Below are positions 44,341 through 54,436 of a stretch of DNA of 64,000 nucleotides, one piece after another. The translations under genes and the position numbers were made by a program. The first letter of the stretch is position 1; each line of letters starts with the position of its first letter. Below the pieces are notes generated by a model that worked only from the letters and a program-made list of their open reading frames with translations, was not told the DNA's origin and did no database searches. Origin of the DNA: Bremia lactucae (taxonomy: Eukaryota; Oomycota; Peronosporomycetes; Peronosporales; Peronosporaceae); contig NC_090621.1 in the NCBI RefSeq assembly GCF_004359215.1, forward strand, positions 308,257 to 372,256. Direction: 5' to 3'.

Positions 44341-45049
44341 TAGGAGATAGATCTTTTATAGTTTTTGCCGACGTGGATGACGTAAGCCATTCACGAAGAA
44401 CCGTATGATGCATAGCTATCGGACCAATGCCTCCCACCACAAACAGGACTTGGAGCGCGAGGAACATCACGTTTTTAAATCAATTTGTACATATGATTAA
44501 GAACTATAAAAACCTGAACCTTACAAGGGTAAAGGTTTGTTATTACAAAACGAAAATATACTGCAAAAAGAAAGAAAGAAAGAAAAGAAAGGGGAGTCTT
44601 CTTCGACTCCCCTATACTTAGAGATGTCAACCTTAAAGATTGACATCTCTACCATCAGTGCTAAATGGATCTGTGGCAATTCAAGGGCACGTTCAAGCGC
44701 ATGCCGCGAAAATTTAGAAAGAGAAAGGCAGCGAAGGCAATCAATAGCGTAATCAGAGATCTTCTAGTAGGCTCGCGTGAGATCTTTTGCATGCGTCACA
44801 AAATTGTAATAACTTGATCCTTGTCCTGCCACTGACACCAGCCTTGGCAAATTCTGTTGTCATCGTCAACAATGGTGTTAAGAATGGCGAGATGGTTGTA
44901 TTTTATCGCGGCGTACGAGTTCTGTGTGAACATAAGCCGGGTGACTTTGTGCTGTCGCTGATGCAATTTTTGCCGGCCTGATTTTGGACCGGCTGAACTA
45001 AGCAGCAGTGAGGATCAGCCCCGGTCACAGCCGAAGGGTATGATCATTT
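44341..45049. other. Degenerate repeat sequence; short GAAA run
   Basis: No gene recognised. A purine run of GAAA units lies at about 44570-44592, and short inverted repeats such as GACATCT/AGATGTC lie beside it (44623-44650). Confidence 0.4.
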
Positions 45050-45274
45050 CTCTACTAACGATATTTCGACTCCATGGATTATCCGTGAACTGGTTTCGGG
45101 TCGAGATCTTGGTTCACAACGGAATTTTGCAATCTGTGTTCAAATCGCTTAAAACAGTTGGAAATGTCAACTTCTGACCATCTGGAAACAGATGGTCAAA
45201 CACGTACAAATCGTATCTTTAAAAGATATACTTCGCGGATACGTCTACTCGTTTACGAGTTGAGTTAGCTCTTT
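45050..45274 (+). pseudogene. Gypsy integrase fragment
   Basis: Reads KQLEMSTSDHLETDGQTRTN, the integrase core with the usual H-P-x-T-D-G-Q changed to HLETDGQ. The last part is repeated at 46132-46267 after the second N. It abuts the LTR at 45275. Confidence 0.7.
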
Positions 45275-45733
45275 CTGACGGGGCACTGCGACTTGTACTG
45301 TTTCAGTACAAGTCCACTTCACACTGCTTCAGTTGTGAGTGGTGCCTTCGTTAAGTAACGTACACTGTACGTATAGAGGAAGACTTCTCTTAGGCAAGTT
45401 AGCTTAAGAGGGTAAAATGAAAACTGTATTAATATAGTTAAGTGTCTTTGTTAATCTATCTTTGTAAATGTTGTCTTAACTATAAACTAATACTAAACAT
45501 GTAAATGAATTCTTATCTATCTTATCTCGTAACTCTCTTTGATTACTTCTACAGCTGATTAGTCTGCGGAATAAATAGACATAATGGTCTATACCTATTT
45601 ATGGATAAGAATTCAGGAAATTACTATTTAAAGTAATTTCCTCCAAATATTATCTACCTTTTGGATAATATTAATTAACAATCTTTTATTGTTAATTTCA
45701 TGTAACGATACACCCCGTTACATCACCCCTCCC
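45275..45733 (-). repeat. LTR of the G1 family, minus orientation
   Basis: On the minus strand it starts TGTAACGGGG at about 45723 and contains the internal TCGTTACA. A polypurine AAGGGAGGGG lies directly upstream (45724-45733), so this is a 3' LTR of a minus-strand element. It lacks the MULE found in the copies at 4518-7509 and 57986-60721, so it shows the empty site. Confidence 0.72.
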
Positions 45734-46130
45734 TTAAACGACAATCACTCTGAATGTCATTAGGTGGAGTGGTCGCTAAATGACCACTTAATTTTTAAAA
45801 TGATTTTGATTGGTCAGATCCATCATTTTAAATTCCATCGCATGAAGGAACAATTCATGCGGGGTGAGGATAGTGTTGAACCTTCGGCTGCGGTTCGTGC
45901 AGCCGCGGGTGACGCATTGTTATCTCTTGCGGTAGACGTTCCGTCTACCGTAGTGTCTTCCACTCGCACAACACTTGGTGTTGCGAGTGCACGTGGTGAT
46001 TCACCACGTGAGTACGACCCCTCTTTAGAGGTCGATTATGAGTGCGAGTCGGACGAAATGGCCGACTCGGGGAGGATGGAACAGTCGCCTGATACCCGTC
46101 AGGCGGCTGATTATGAGCCTTCGAATGAGA
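45734..46130 (-). repeat. Dense hairpin array next to a 3' LTR
   Basis: Ten short inverted repeats in about 340 bp: 45768-45788, 45796-45830, 45839-45861, 45885-45905, 45930-45950, 45961-45989, 45990-46010, 46015-46034, 46045-46069 and 46086-46105. Stems are mostly 7 to 9 bp with loops of about 3 to 9 nt. A plus-strand frame runs through them (45764 to the N, about 120 residues), with no recognised similarity. It lies upstream of the polypurine tract, so it is the 3' internal end of a minus-strand gypsy element cut off by the N. Confidence 0.7.
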
Positions 46131-46131
46131 N
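46131..46131. other. Assembly gap (single N)
   Basis: The 136 bp after the N (46132-46267) repeat 45145-45281 and then diverge. The join is therefore between two repeat copies and may be false. Confidence 0.85.
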
Positions 46132-46499
46132 ATCGCTTAAAACAGTTGGAAATGTCAACTTCTGACCATCTGGAAACAGATGGTCAAACACGTACAAATC
46201 GTATCTTTAAAAGATATACTTCGCGGATACGTCTACTCGTTTACGAGTTGAGTTAGCTCTTTCTGACGGCAGCATCCGCCATCAAGAATTCAATGCATGC
46301 ATAAATAGCATGCACCGTTTCTCGTGAGCGGCTGACTCCATATACATTAACCGACATTCTTTGAGAGAGACTCTTATTCAAAGGGTCGCTCGAGCAAAGA
46401 TTAATCGACCTCTTGCTCATCACACATTGCCTTCGACACTTAATGCGAAGGATGTAACGTAGCTTCATCAGCACGTTTTTTAACAGGCAGAATTGTCGA

Positions 46500-46960
46500 A
46501 CAAGGTGCTCAACAGCAGGAAATATTGAGACAGCAGAATTTCACAAGCAGTTGAAACGCCGACGCTTTCGCGTCAATCCGAAAACTTGAAAATTGATATC
46601 TCCAAGCTTGTGGCAGTCAAAGCCAACTTTTTGGTAAGATGGCTGCTCGAATTCAACAAGACCACTGAAGATCGCAGCATCGGCATCGATGCGACAAAAT
46701 ATAAGTACGGAAAACCAACTTGGCAAGATGTGTTAATCATGGGACCAATGTTCATTCCATCAACATTGAAGAAAACAAACTCAGAAATAGCGATAAGGAC
46801 ATTGTCAGCGTCGAAAACGACACTACAAGTGAGAAATAATGGTCTCACTACACTAAAAAGAATTATGTCAGCAGGAGAATTCCCCCTGGGTCGAAAGAAA
46901 TGGTTCGTATCGTATAAAATTTTATCGTTGATGCGGTGAACTGACAAAAACAGAATTCTG
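46500..46960 (+). pseudogene. Gypsy gag-like remnant
   Basis: A frame with LKIDISKLVAVKANFLVRWL, then LEFNKTTEDRSIGIDATKYK and YGKPTWQDVLI, resembles the N-terminal gag homology of gypsy elements (a L-x-V-S-K-Y-x-G then R-W-x-E-L pattern). The capsid core in the middle appears deleted. Modest support. Confidence 0.5.
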
Positions 46961-48929
46961 ACAGAAATGAAAGAGCAAACGTCAACATTTAACGAGCATT
47001 TGCTTTTCTGCTTTTGTTAAATTAATTAATCTATTCCTACTGTAAACGGTAAATCTACCTAAAAATGCAGAGACAAGTGTCAGTAATAATTGTATGCCCA
47101 AGTATATCGGCCAGTTCCGTGAACAATACCGGCAAGACAATACGTCCACGTCGAGCTGCCTGGAGGGATGCGTTGGCATCCTACTATTTGTGTCGGACAT
47201 CGTACTACCAGTAACAGGATTTTTTTCGGTCCCGATAAACACGGGTACGGTCTAGGCACCGCCAAAGACAGATAGATGGTAAAAGACTAAACTTTCCCGA
47301 ATCAGACGTTTTTTGCTTCATACTTCAAGGATGAACTATTTGGTTGAGATGCCGCCAGCTCATCGCGAAAGATCTGATGCGCCCATTCGTTTGACAAATT
47401 GGTTGACCACAATTTGCGTCTGTTTTCCCACTCGTACGCGACAAACCTGGTCGACCGTCAACATTACAACACGACGACGGAAATTTTTCATAGTTGAAGT
47501 CTTCCCGGAAATACCAGAGAATACGGCATGTATCAATTTGATAAGTCGGGTCCGACGAGGAAGTCAAATTCGATTTATCGTCCCCCTATGAACTTGAGTG
47601 GTGAGAAGCGCTCTCCAGCTGAACGCTTCTTCAACCAATCGCAAGGTAAATGGCGTCCGAACGAGTTATCTTGGTTGATGGCGGGGATATCCACCCTCGC
47701 ATAATGAGCTTAGAAACTCGTTCCCAACTAATGGTGATCATCCGGTGCAGTACGATAAGATCCAACCTTTTCTTCAAGAGGGTCCATTAGAGGATGAGCT
47801 ACTCCTGCGCTCGTAGTAGATTGTTCAGCTCTCAATCCCTTTGTGCATCTCTTCTGAGATGCGCGTCCTCCAATGAAGGTCTTCAAGGGGAGAGATAAGC
47901 CTTCCTAGATGTCTAAATTGCACCGTCTTCAAGCAGGATTATGAGTCATCCCACGAGAGTTAAGGAAACTTTGTCTCTCTGGACAAATATGCTGCCTAAA
48001 GCGTTCACCGACTACAGTCCGTCTTTCAAACCGGTCGCGAAAAGTTACTAGTTTGTCAAGCCAGGCCTCACGTCCTATGCTTTGCACATTCTCAACGAAT
48101 GCATTTCAAGCTTGAAAAAAAGGAGTTACATTCTTTGCAGCGCTTGTAGGTGTACCATTAATGCCGGAAAAATCATCAACAAAGAACCAGCTTTCGTCCT
48201 CGCCAGGCTTGAGAACCCCGGATGAGTTGAGTATCGGGTGTCTGTACCGTTCGTTTGTCATTCGCATTAGTGACGAGAATCTGCGTCGTGGTCATCTTGA
48301 TTTTTAGTTGCATAGTACATGGGGGGGGAAACTTGTTGGATTGACTACAGTACTATGAAACGTAACGCCCGTGGCTTTCGAATATGAACAATAATAAAAA
48401 TTGAACGAGTTCCTCGATTAAGTAAGTGATCTTGTGGTAAATTACTTGCTTAAAGTGTATAAACGAAAGTAATCTTAAATGATTAATGGGCAGCTGTCCG
48501 TGTTGTTAACTTCCGTAAACTTATATAAGGGATTTCCGGCATTGCGACACCTAAATCTACGAAGCGGGTTCTAGTTGATGGTGTTGCTACAATGTGCGAT
48601 GAAGACGCACATGTCGGTTGTTTCGCATCAATCATAAGTGCTTATGAAGCGCGAATTTGGATCTAGCAACTGCAAATGATCTAGGGGCTAAGACTCTAAA
48701 ATTACAACAGGCTATCATGAAAAAATCTAGCGGCGTGGTGCAAATGCAGAAACTGAGGTATAGTTTTTAATTTAAGCTGCGACAAGCAGAAACTGAGGTA
48801 TAGTTTACCGAAGCAATCAATGACTTTTAAGAAATGTACTAAATTTGCACAAATTCTGATATGGCCGAGTGATTTTTACGACATGTTCAAAGTATGGACC
48901 GACACCTTACGTCTGGAACGAGGCAATCT
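46961..48929. other. Repeat remnants and spacer, no gene recognised
   Basis: Short frames only. A 21-bp direct repeat, GCAGAAACTGAGGTATAGTTT, occurs at about 48748 and 48787. G-run at about 48321. This is the left border of the second gene island. Confidence 0.4.
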
Positions 48930-51900
48930 TCACGCGGCCACTTTTCGCTTTTTGCGAGCATTACACAAATTTGCTTCGGCCTCCTTTTGCGCCTCGTCTC
49001 GATGCATGCCGCCTTCTTCATCATCATTCTCATCCAGCAAGTCCATCTTTAATTCCTGCCGGTTGCCAAACGTGAGCGCTACGTAAACTTTAACGCGAAC
49101 ACGGTCAAAGACTTGCAATGTGCGGTTGCCTTGTTGCACTAAAGTCAACATGTGATGGGTGCCATCGAACTTAATAATTTCCTCGTTGTCCTGTTCCCCC
49201 TTCTTGCATAGAAAGATCATACCCTCAATACCGAAACGAGGTAACAGCACACCTACCCCATTATTTTTGACTTTTGTGATGACGGCATCCGTGCGGGTAG
49301 GGTATTGCTGGAAGTACACCACCGTATGGAGCGTCACAGAAGCGCGACCAGCAAGTTGAGCAGCGTGGTGACGACGATTAAGCTGTTCACTAATCTCATG
49401 CAGATGCGATTTGTTTTCAAGGTAGTGAGGAAGCGGAGCGACGCCAATTGCCGCTGCTAGTAGACGGTGCACCACCACATCAGCGTACCGACGAATAGGT
49501 GACGTAAAGTGCGTATAGATGGGTGCCGCCAACCCATAATGATGAAATTCGGATGGAGCTACTTCACCCGAGCTGAAGTAACTTGCAGGCATCATGCAGC
49601 GAGTGGTCATAATTCGCAGTAGCTTGTTGAAGTAAGGATTAGCCTTGACGCTGGGTTTCCGCAAATTAGTCACTTCATTGTCATTTGGTCCAATCATTTC
49701 GGCCCCGTCAAGCGAATCTTGCAATTGCCTCGATGTATCCACATGTAGCTCAAACCCCACAGCTTTAGCCTGACTACATAATAGATCAAACTGGCGCTTC
49801 GACGGTGCGGGGTGACGACGCAACATGGAAAACGTCGGAAAATGGCGCACAATTTTCTTGGCAACAGTAATATTTGCCAATAGCATAAATTCTTCCACGA
49901 GCGCATTTGTGTCCCGTAAAGTATACATTTGCACATCCAGCGGATTTTGCGTCTCCGTGTCGAGCACAAAGCGCACTTCCGGTGACGCAAGCGTCAAGGC
50001 GCCTGCCTCAATACGCTTCGCACGCAGTCGACAAGCAATTGCATTAAGAGTCTTAATGCCACTTCCAAGCACTTGGCGTCGCTCAAACACTTGCATTGTC
50101 TCGCCTGTCTTTGGTTTCATTTCAGTGACATCTTGCCCATAGACCCTACCCGCGTTTGGATCGTCCAAGATCTCTTGCGCTTCCTGATACGAAAGTGATG
50201 CCACCGAACGAATCAGACTTTTACAGAACTGTACATCTACAATTTGTACATCCTTGGTCCCGACAAGCTTGAGCTCCCACAAGACACTAAAGGCAAAATG
50301 ATCTTCCGTCGACGTGAGGGAACAGAGCTTGGTCGTCAAGAGACCAGGCAGCATATCAAGACGACGGTCCACGAGATACGTCGACGTGCCACGGTCCGCG
50401 GCCTCTTCGTCCAGTGCACTTCCTGGTACCACAAAGTGGGTTACGTCCGCAATGTGTACCCCTACTTGGACATTCCCGTTGGGCAACAGTTTTGCGTGCA
50501 ACGCATCGTCAATGTCTTTACAATTGGGAGGATCAATACTACACACGGGCAAGTCCCTCAAGTCCCGACGCCCTGCAGCGTTTTCTTGAGTGATCGTCCA
50601 GTCCTCGGGGGGTAAACACCGCATGACATCGTCACTAAACTGATCGCATGGAATATCATGCTCGATTAGAAGTACCGTCGTCTCGGTCTCCTTATCCCCA
50701 ATTACCCCTAAAGTTCGCACATAATGACCCAATGGAAACGCGCTGTCCACTGGCCACGAGTCAATCGCGACTAATATGCGTTTGTCCATCAGAGCCTCCT
50801 GTTGACGCGTTTGAATCTTGATTTTCGGCACCTTTCGATCCACTGGCACTACAAAGCAGCTCCCTGATCCAGAGCGCATGACTTTGTCACGAGGAGGCTC
50901 CAATGAACCACAAAATTTTCGCCAATTGCGTTCGAGAATGCCGACAACGCGTCCAGCAGGTTTTAAACTCAATATGTCGTCACTTTGCACCAGCTCCACC
51001 TGCGCAAGCGATACCGTGGGTTCGGCGACACCAATTTGTGCTGACTCCATGGCTTCATCCTCGGCCTCTTGAGCTGCTGATTCATTCACAGCAAAAGCAT
51101 CCGATGGCTGTGTCCACTCGTTTTTCGGTAGCAATTGAATCACCACGACATCTCCATCAATCGCGCGATTAATATGCTCTCGTCCCTGCACCAAGACAGG
51201 CACCTTGACCCCATTAGTTCCATGAATAAAGACGTGGCATTCTAGCCAATGATCTCGATTGCATCGAATTGTTCCTTTAAATAACCTCTGATTCTTTATA
51301 CCCGCCAGCAATTCTGTCGTACCCCAGTGCTCGGAATACAATGCTTTTTTTCCTCGCTTCTTCATGCCACTCACACCTTCAGTCATGAGCTCTTTCTCTT
51401 CCACTGCAGAAGCCGACAATAAATCCTGAAGCTCAGGATGTTGCTCTGCCATCGGTTTTACAAAGTCGGCAATCGTAATGCCCCCTTGTACCCCCAACAT
51501 TTCCGCTTGCTTCAAGTCTTCGCCATCATTGGCTAAAAACAGAATTCTCGTACCCTTTTGTTGAAGTTCTATCAAATGATTGGCGTACCACTTCCAAGCA
51601 GCAGCGACGGCTCGCTCATTACGCTCGGCTTCTGTCTCGAGTGGCGTGTCGCCTCGCTGAGTATCGGTGTACCCTCTCGGCAACAATGTCTTCTTCTGAA
51701 CATAGCATGCCCTGTGATGCTCATTGGCAAAGACCACAAAGCGTCGATCAGCGTTCATAATTAACGCGCGTAGACGATTGTAAACACCCAAATCCTGACG
51801 TTTGACGTATTCCCACACAGTCTCGAGCACGATGACGTCCCCGAAAACTTCAGGGCCGATAATGTCGACCTTTGTTCGCTTCTTATTTTTACTACTATAT

Positions 51901-52175
51901 TCCAATACGTCCATTTGCAGTAGGACTGTCTTCATGGATGGTAAAAGGTATAGTCCGTCGCGCGGAGTTTCGGCTAAGAGGGTCTTGGTCGTGCCTAGTA
52001 CGTGCGAGGCTGCTGATACGTCGCTTTCGGTGCTACAGAGGGCGCATTCGGGAAGTGAGCAGCTAAGATCATCACGCAAGTAGCGCTCACGCACACGACG
52101 CACCACACGGCCACGGCGCGTGGCTACGTTTTGCTCATCGATGCACCACAGCAGAGGCGTCTCAATATCCGTCAT
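48930..52175 (-). CDS. DIS3: DIS3/RRP44 exosome 3'-5' exoribonuclease
   Basis: Single frame of 1081 residues, the catalytic subunit of the RNA exosome. An N-terminal CR3-like cysteine region (LSCSLPECALC) and a PIN endonuclease domain with VLLQMDVLEY, LETVWEYVKR and LANDGEDLKQAEM come first. Cold-shock domains follow (LFKGTIRCNRDHWLECHVF). The RNB domain has SIDPPNCKDIDDALHAKL with the metal-binding Asp cluster, GVHIADVTHFV, and FTSPIRRYADVVVHRLL. A C-terminal S1 domain ends in a basic KKRK tail that could be a nuclear signal. It is somewhat longer than human DIS3 (about 958). The ATG at 52175 gives an unusual N-terminus before TRRGRVVRRVRERYLRDDL; a spliced or different first exon cannot be excluded. 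Divergent from eIF2B alpha. Confidence 0.93.
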   Translation of the reverse strand: MTDIETPLLWCIDEQNVATRRGRVVRRVRERYLRDDLSCSLPECALCSTESDVSAASHVLGTTKTLLAETPRDGLYLLPSMKTVLLQMDVLEYSSKNKKRTKVDIIGPEVFGDVIVLETVWEYVKRQDLGVYNRLRALIMNADRRFVVFANEHHRACYVQKKTLLPRGYTDTQRGDTPLETEAERNERAVAAAWKWYANHLIELQQKGTRILFLANDGEDLKQAEMLGVQGGITIADFVKPMAEQHPELQDLLSASAVEEKELMTEGVSGMKKRGKKALYSEHWGTTELLAGIKNQRLFKGTIRCNRDHWLECHVFIHGTNGVKVPVLVQGREHINRAIDGDVVVIQLLPKNEWTQPSDAFAVNESAAQEAEDEAMESAQIGVAEPTVSLAQVELVQSDDILSLKPAGRVVGILERNWRKFCGSLEPPRDKVMRSGSGSCFVVPVDRKVPKIKIQTRQQEALMDKRILVAIDSWPVDSAFPLGHYVRTLGVIGDKETETTVLLIEHDIPCDQFSDDVMRCLPPEDWTITQENAAGRRDLRDLPVCSIDPPNCKDIDDALHAKLLPNGNVQVGVHIADVTHFVVPGSALDEEAADRGTSTYLVDRRLDMLPGLLTTKLCSLTSTEDHFAFSVLWELKLVGTKDVQIVDVQFCKSLIRSVASLSYQEAQEILDDPNAGRVYGQDVTEMKPKTGETMQVFERRQVLGSGIKTLNAIACRLRAKRIEAGALTLASPEVRFVLDTETQNPLDVQMYTLRDTNALVEEFMLLANITVAKKIVRHFPTFSMLRRHPAPSKRQFDLLCSQAKAVGFELHVDTSRQLQDSLDGAEMIGPNDNEVTNLRKPSVKANPYFNKLLRIMTTRCMMPASYFSSGEVAPSEFHHYGLAAPIYTHFTSPIRRYADVVVHRLLAAAIGVAPLPHYLENKSHLHEISEQLNRRHHAAQLAGRASVTLHTVVYFQQYPTRTDAVITKVKNNGVGVLLPRFGIEGMIFLCKKGEQDNEEIIKFDGTHHMLTLVQQGNRTLQVFDRVRVKVYVALTFGNRQELKMDLLDENDDEEGGMHRDEAQKEAEANLCNARKKRKVAA

Positions 52176-52327
52176 AGGTGAATGGATGTCTGCGGATCGA
52201 AGCTATTGGACTGTTTGATTGGCTGAAAGAATTGGTCAGGAGACTGGCTAAAAAGAAAAGAACAAACGTTGTGGACCACAACGCATGTTTGATTCGCATC
52301 ATCTTTTGACCAAACCAAAGAACCATC
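52176..52327. promoter_or_regulatory. Shared divergent promoter of DIS3 and eIF2B alpha
   Basis: 152 bp separate the two start codons on opposite strands. Both core promoters must lie here, or in transcribed parts of the neighbour. Confidence 0.7.
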
Positions 52328-53476
52328 ATGCCAGAGCCACAAGTAGTGACGGATTTCCTGCGCTATCTCGAAGACCGGGACGTGGCCGTAGCCGTGGCTG
52401 TTATTAAGGCACTGACAGGCGTCATTATCCGCAGCGGAGCGAGTACTATGATGCAAATGGAGGTAGAGCTTCAGGAAGCCGCGCAGCAGCTGCGCACTTT
52501 TCAGGCCGCCGATGATATTGCCCAAGCCTCACGGCTTCACAATTCGATTGCTACGACCGCTGGCTGTCAGCTCTTTCTACGTTATGTGACGCGTTGCTTT
52601 CTTGAATTTGATGACTTTGATCTGTGTCGCTCTCAATTGATTGACCGTGGCAAAGTCTTTGCCGAGACTTCGCTATCTAGTCGCCAGCGCATCAGTGATG
52701 TGGGACACAACTTTATCCGCGATGGCATGGTACGCATTTGGTGTCATTACATAAATTTTAGTTAGGCTGGTGGGTCAACTTATGTCATTAAACTGTAGAA
52801 AGTGTTGACACACGGCACGTCACGTGTGGTAATAGCGCTGCTGTGTGAAGCTGCCAGAACGAGAAACTTCACTGTTTATGTGACTGAAGGGCGTAGTAAT
52901 TGTTTTGGGTTCGCAATTTATAGTTTATTTGTACTTATGTGTCAACCTAATTCTGCTTTGGTAGGATGAAAACTGCGGAGGAATTGGCAAAGGCAGGGAT
53001 CCCAACAACGGTGATTCTTGACTCGGCAGTAGCGTACTATATGGAGCAGCTAGACATTGTCATAGTTGGAGCTGAGGGCGTCGTGGAAAATGGAGGAATT
53101 GTAAATTCGGTACAGTTCGGACACTTTATGGAGATGAAAATCTTAGACTAACCTTTTCTTGCTACTGCAGATTGGCACCTATTCGATTGCAGTAATTGCA
53201 CAGGCATTAAAAAAGCAGTTTTATGTGGCTGCAGAAAGCTATAAGTTTGCGCGATTGTATCCGTTGACTCAACGAGACGTGCCACAGAAGCAAATGGCAG
53301 CGATTTCCGGTGACATTGCGGGTGGCGAGCCTACTGACGAAACGATTAAGAATGTGTCGTTTGCAAGCCCATTCTTTGATTATACTCCGCCTAGATACAT
53401 TGCGCTCATGTTTACAGATCTAGGTGTACTCACTCCATCCGCAGTCTCAGACGAGTTGATCAAATTATATCAATAA
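52328..53476 (+). CDS. EIF2B1: Translation initiation factor eIF2B subunit alpha (four exons)
   Basis: Exons 52328-52729, 52799-52908, 52965-53109 and 53171-53476; 320 residues; introns 69, 56 and 61 nt. eIF2B is the GDP-GTP exchange factor of eIF2; the alpha subunit joins the two halves of the decamer and senses phospho-eIF2. The joined protein reads [84 protein letters not shown], and ends [20 protein letters not shown]. The donor of intron 2 was placed at 52909 (GTTCGC), because donors nearer the CGT codon leave the wrong phase; the chosen one aligns residue for residue with the family. Confidence 0.9.
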
Positions 53477-53563
53477 ATAATAAACACGAAACTTCGAAAT
53501 TTTGGACAATATTATCTGTAAACTCGAACTTTGGGTTACGTTTACCCTATAAAACTTGGTTTT

Positions 53564-54187
53564 ATGTCAGAGCACCAAGAGTCGGCTTCACGTGCATATA
53601 GCTCGCCCTTAAAGCCGTCGCCACCTCCCGTAACTGGGATACGATCGCCTACGAGACTGTATGATTTACGTAAGTTTAAATTGCTTCGAGAGGTTCATGA
53701 GATACCTGAGACTAAGAGGTATAAGAAGAGGCGACTTGATGCTGAAGAAGGCGCCTTAAAAAGCACTAATAAATGCTTAAAGTCAAGTCAACTGCAGTCT
53801 ATAAATTCGCAAACCGTAAAAGCAGACACCAGTGATGCAATTGTCACGGAAGACGCCATTGAAGAGATGGAAAGGGAGGAGGACAAATTGATGAGCACAG
53901 AAGATGAGTTACACCGCCAGGTGGAAGTGGCGCGGTGTCTCGAGGAAGACTTATTGCGAGATAATGCTCGGATGAGACTGAAAATATTTAGTTTAAGGGA
54001 CGACGTGGACTTGTATTATGGTCTGCTCGCAAAAATGGAACTGATGGCATCAGAAACACGACAGGAGGATGCATGTGAGAGTACTAAAGAGCTAAATTCG
54101 AGCACTAGACTAGCTGAGCAGTTGCAACGTATTATCTGCGCATCAAAACCGGTGAACGAGGACGTGGCAGCAATTGCAATTCAATAG
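53564..54187 (+). CDS. Unknown coiled-coil protein
   Basis: Frame of 207 residues from the ATG at 53564 (an earlier TTG in frame is ignored). The N-terminal third is Ser/Pro rich (SSPLKPSPPPVTGIRSPTR) with basic clusters (KRYKKRR) that could be a nuclear signal. Residues about 95 to 170 are acidic and strongly helical, with heptad-like spacing (EEMEREEDKLMSTEDELHRQ, then LEEDLLRDNARMRLKIFSLR), so a coiled coil is likely. No signal peptide or TM. No family recognised. It sits 87 bp after the eIF2B alpha stop on the same strand, with its own promoter presumed. Confidence 0.6.
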   Translation: MSEHQESASRAYSSPLKPSPPPVTGIRSPTRLYDLRKFKLLREVHEIPETKRYKKRRLDAEEGALKSTNKCLKSSQLQSINSQTVKADTSDAIVTEDAIEEMEREEDKLMSTEDELHRQVEVARCLEEDLLRDNARMRLKIFSLRDDVDLYYGLLAKMELMASETRQEDACESTKELNSSTRLAEQLQRIICASKPVNEDVAAIAIQ

Positions 54188-54436
54188 CGCACAAAATTAT
54201 TGCTGACCCTACGTTAGTGGAACATCATTAAACCGAACATTAGCAAGCAATATTTAATTGAATTAGCAGTGGCTGAAATATTTAAAAGTTGCAAGTTAAA
54301 ATCAAACACACGCTTAAAATTGCTTGAAGTAAAACATGGCAAGTTGTTCAGATGACCGAAAATCAGGAATTTATTTGATCGCTATAAATAATCCCTCTGG
54401 TGGATCTTTCTCCGCGATAATCCTTAATCTCACGCC

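Noticed and set aside
44565..44600. GAAA-rich run as a regulatory element
   Set aside because: Looks like a simple repeat inside decayed element DNA.
45768..46105. CRISPR array
   Set aside because: Arms differ from hairpin to hairpin; there are no constant direct repeats and no spacers, and the DNA is eukaryotic.
50244..50615. Plus-strand frame inside DIS3
   Set aside because: Shadow of the RNB-domain coding strand.
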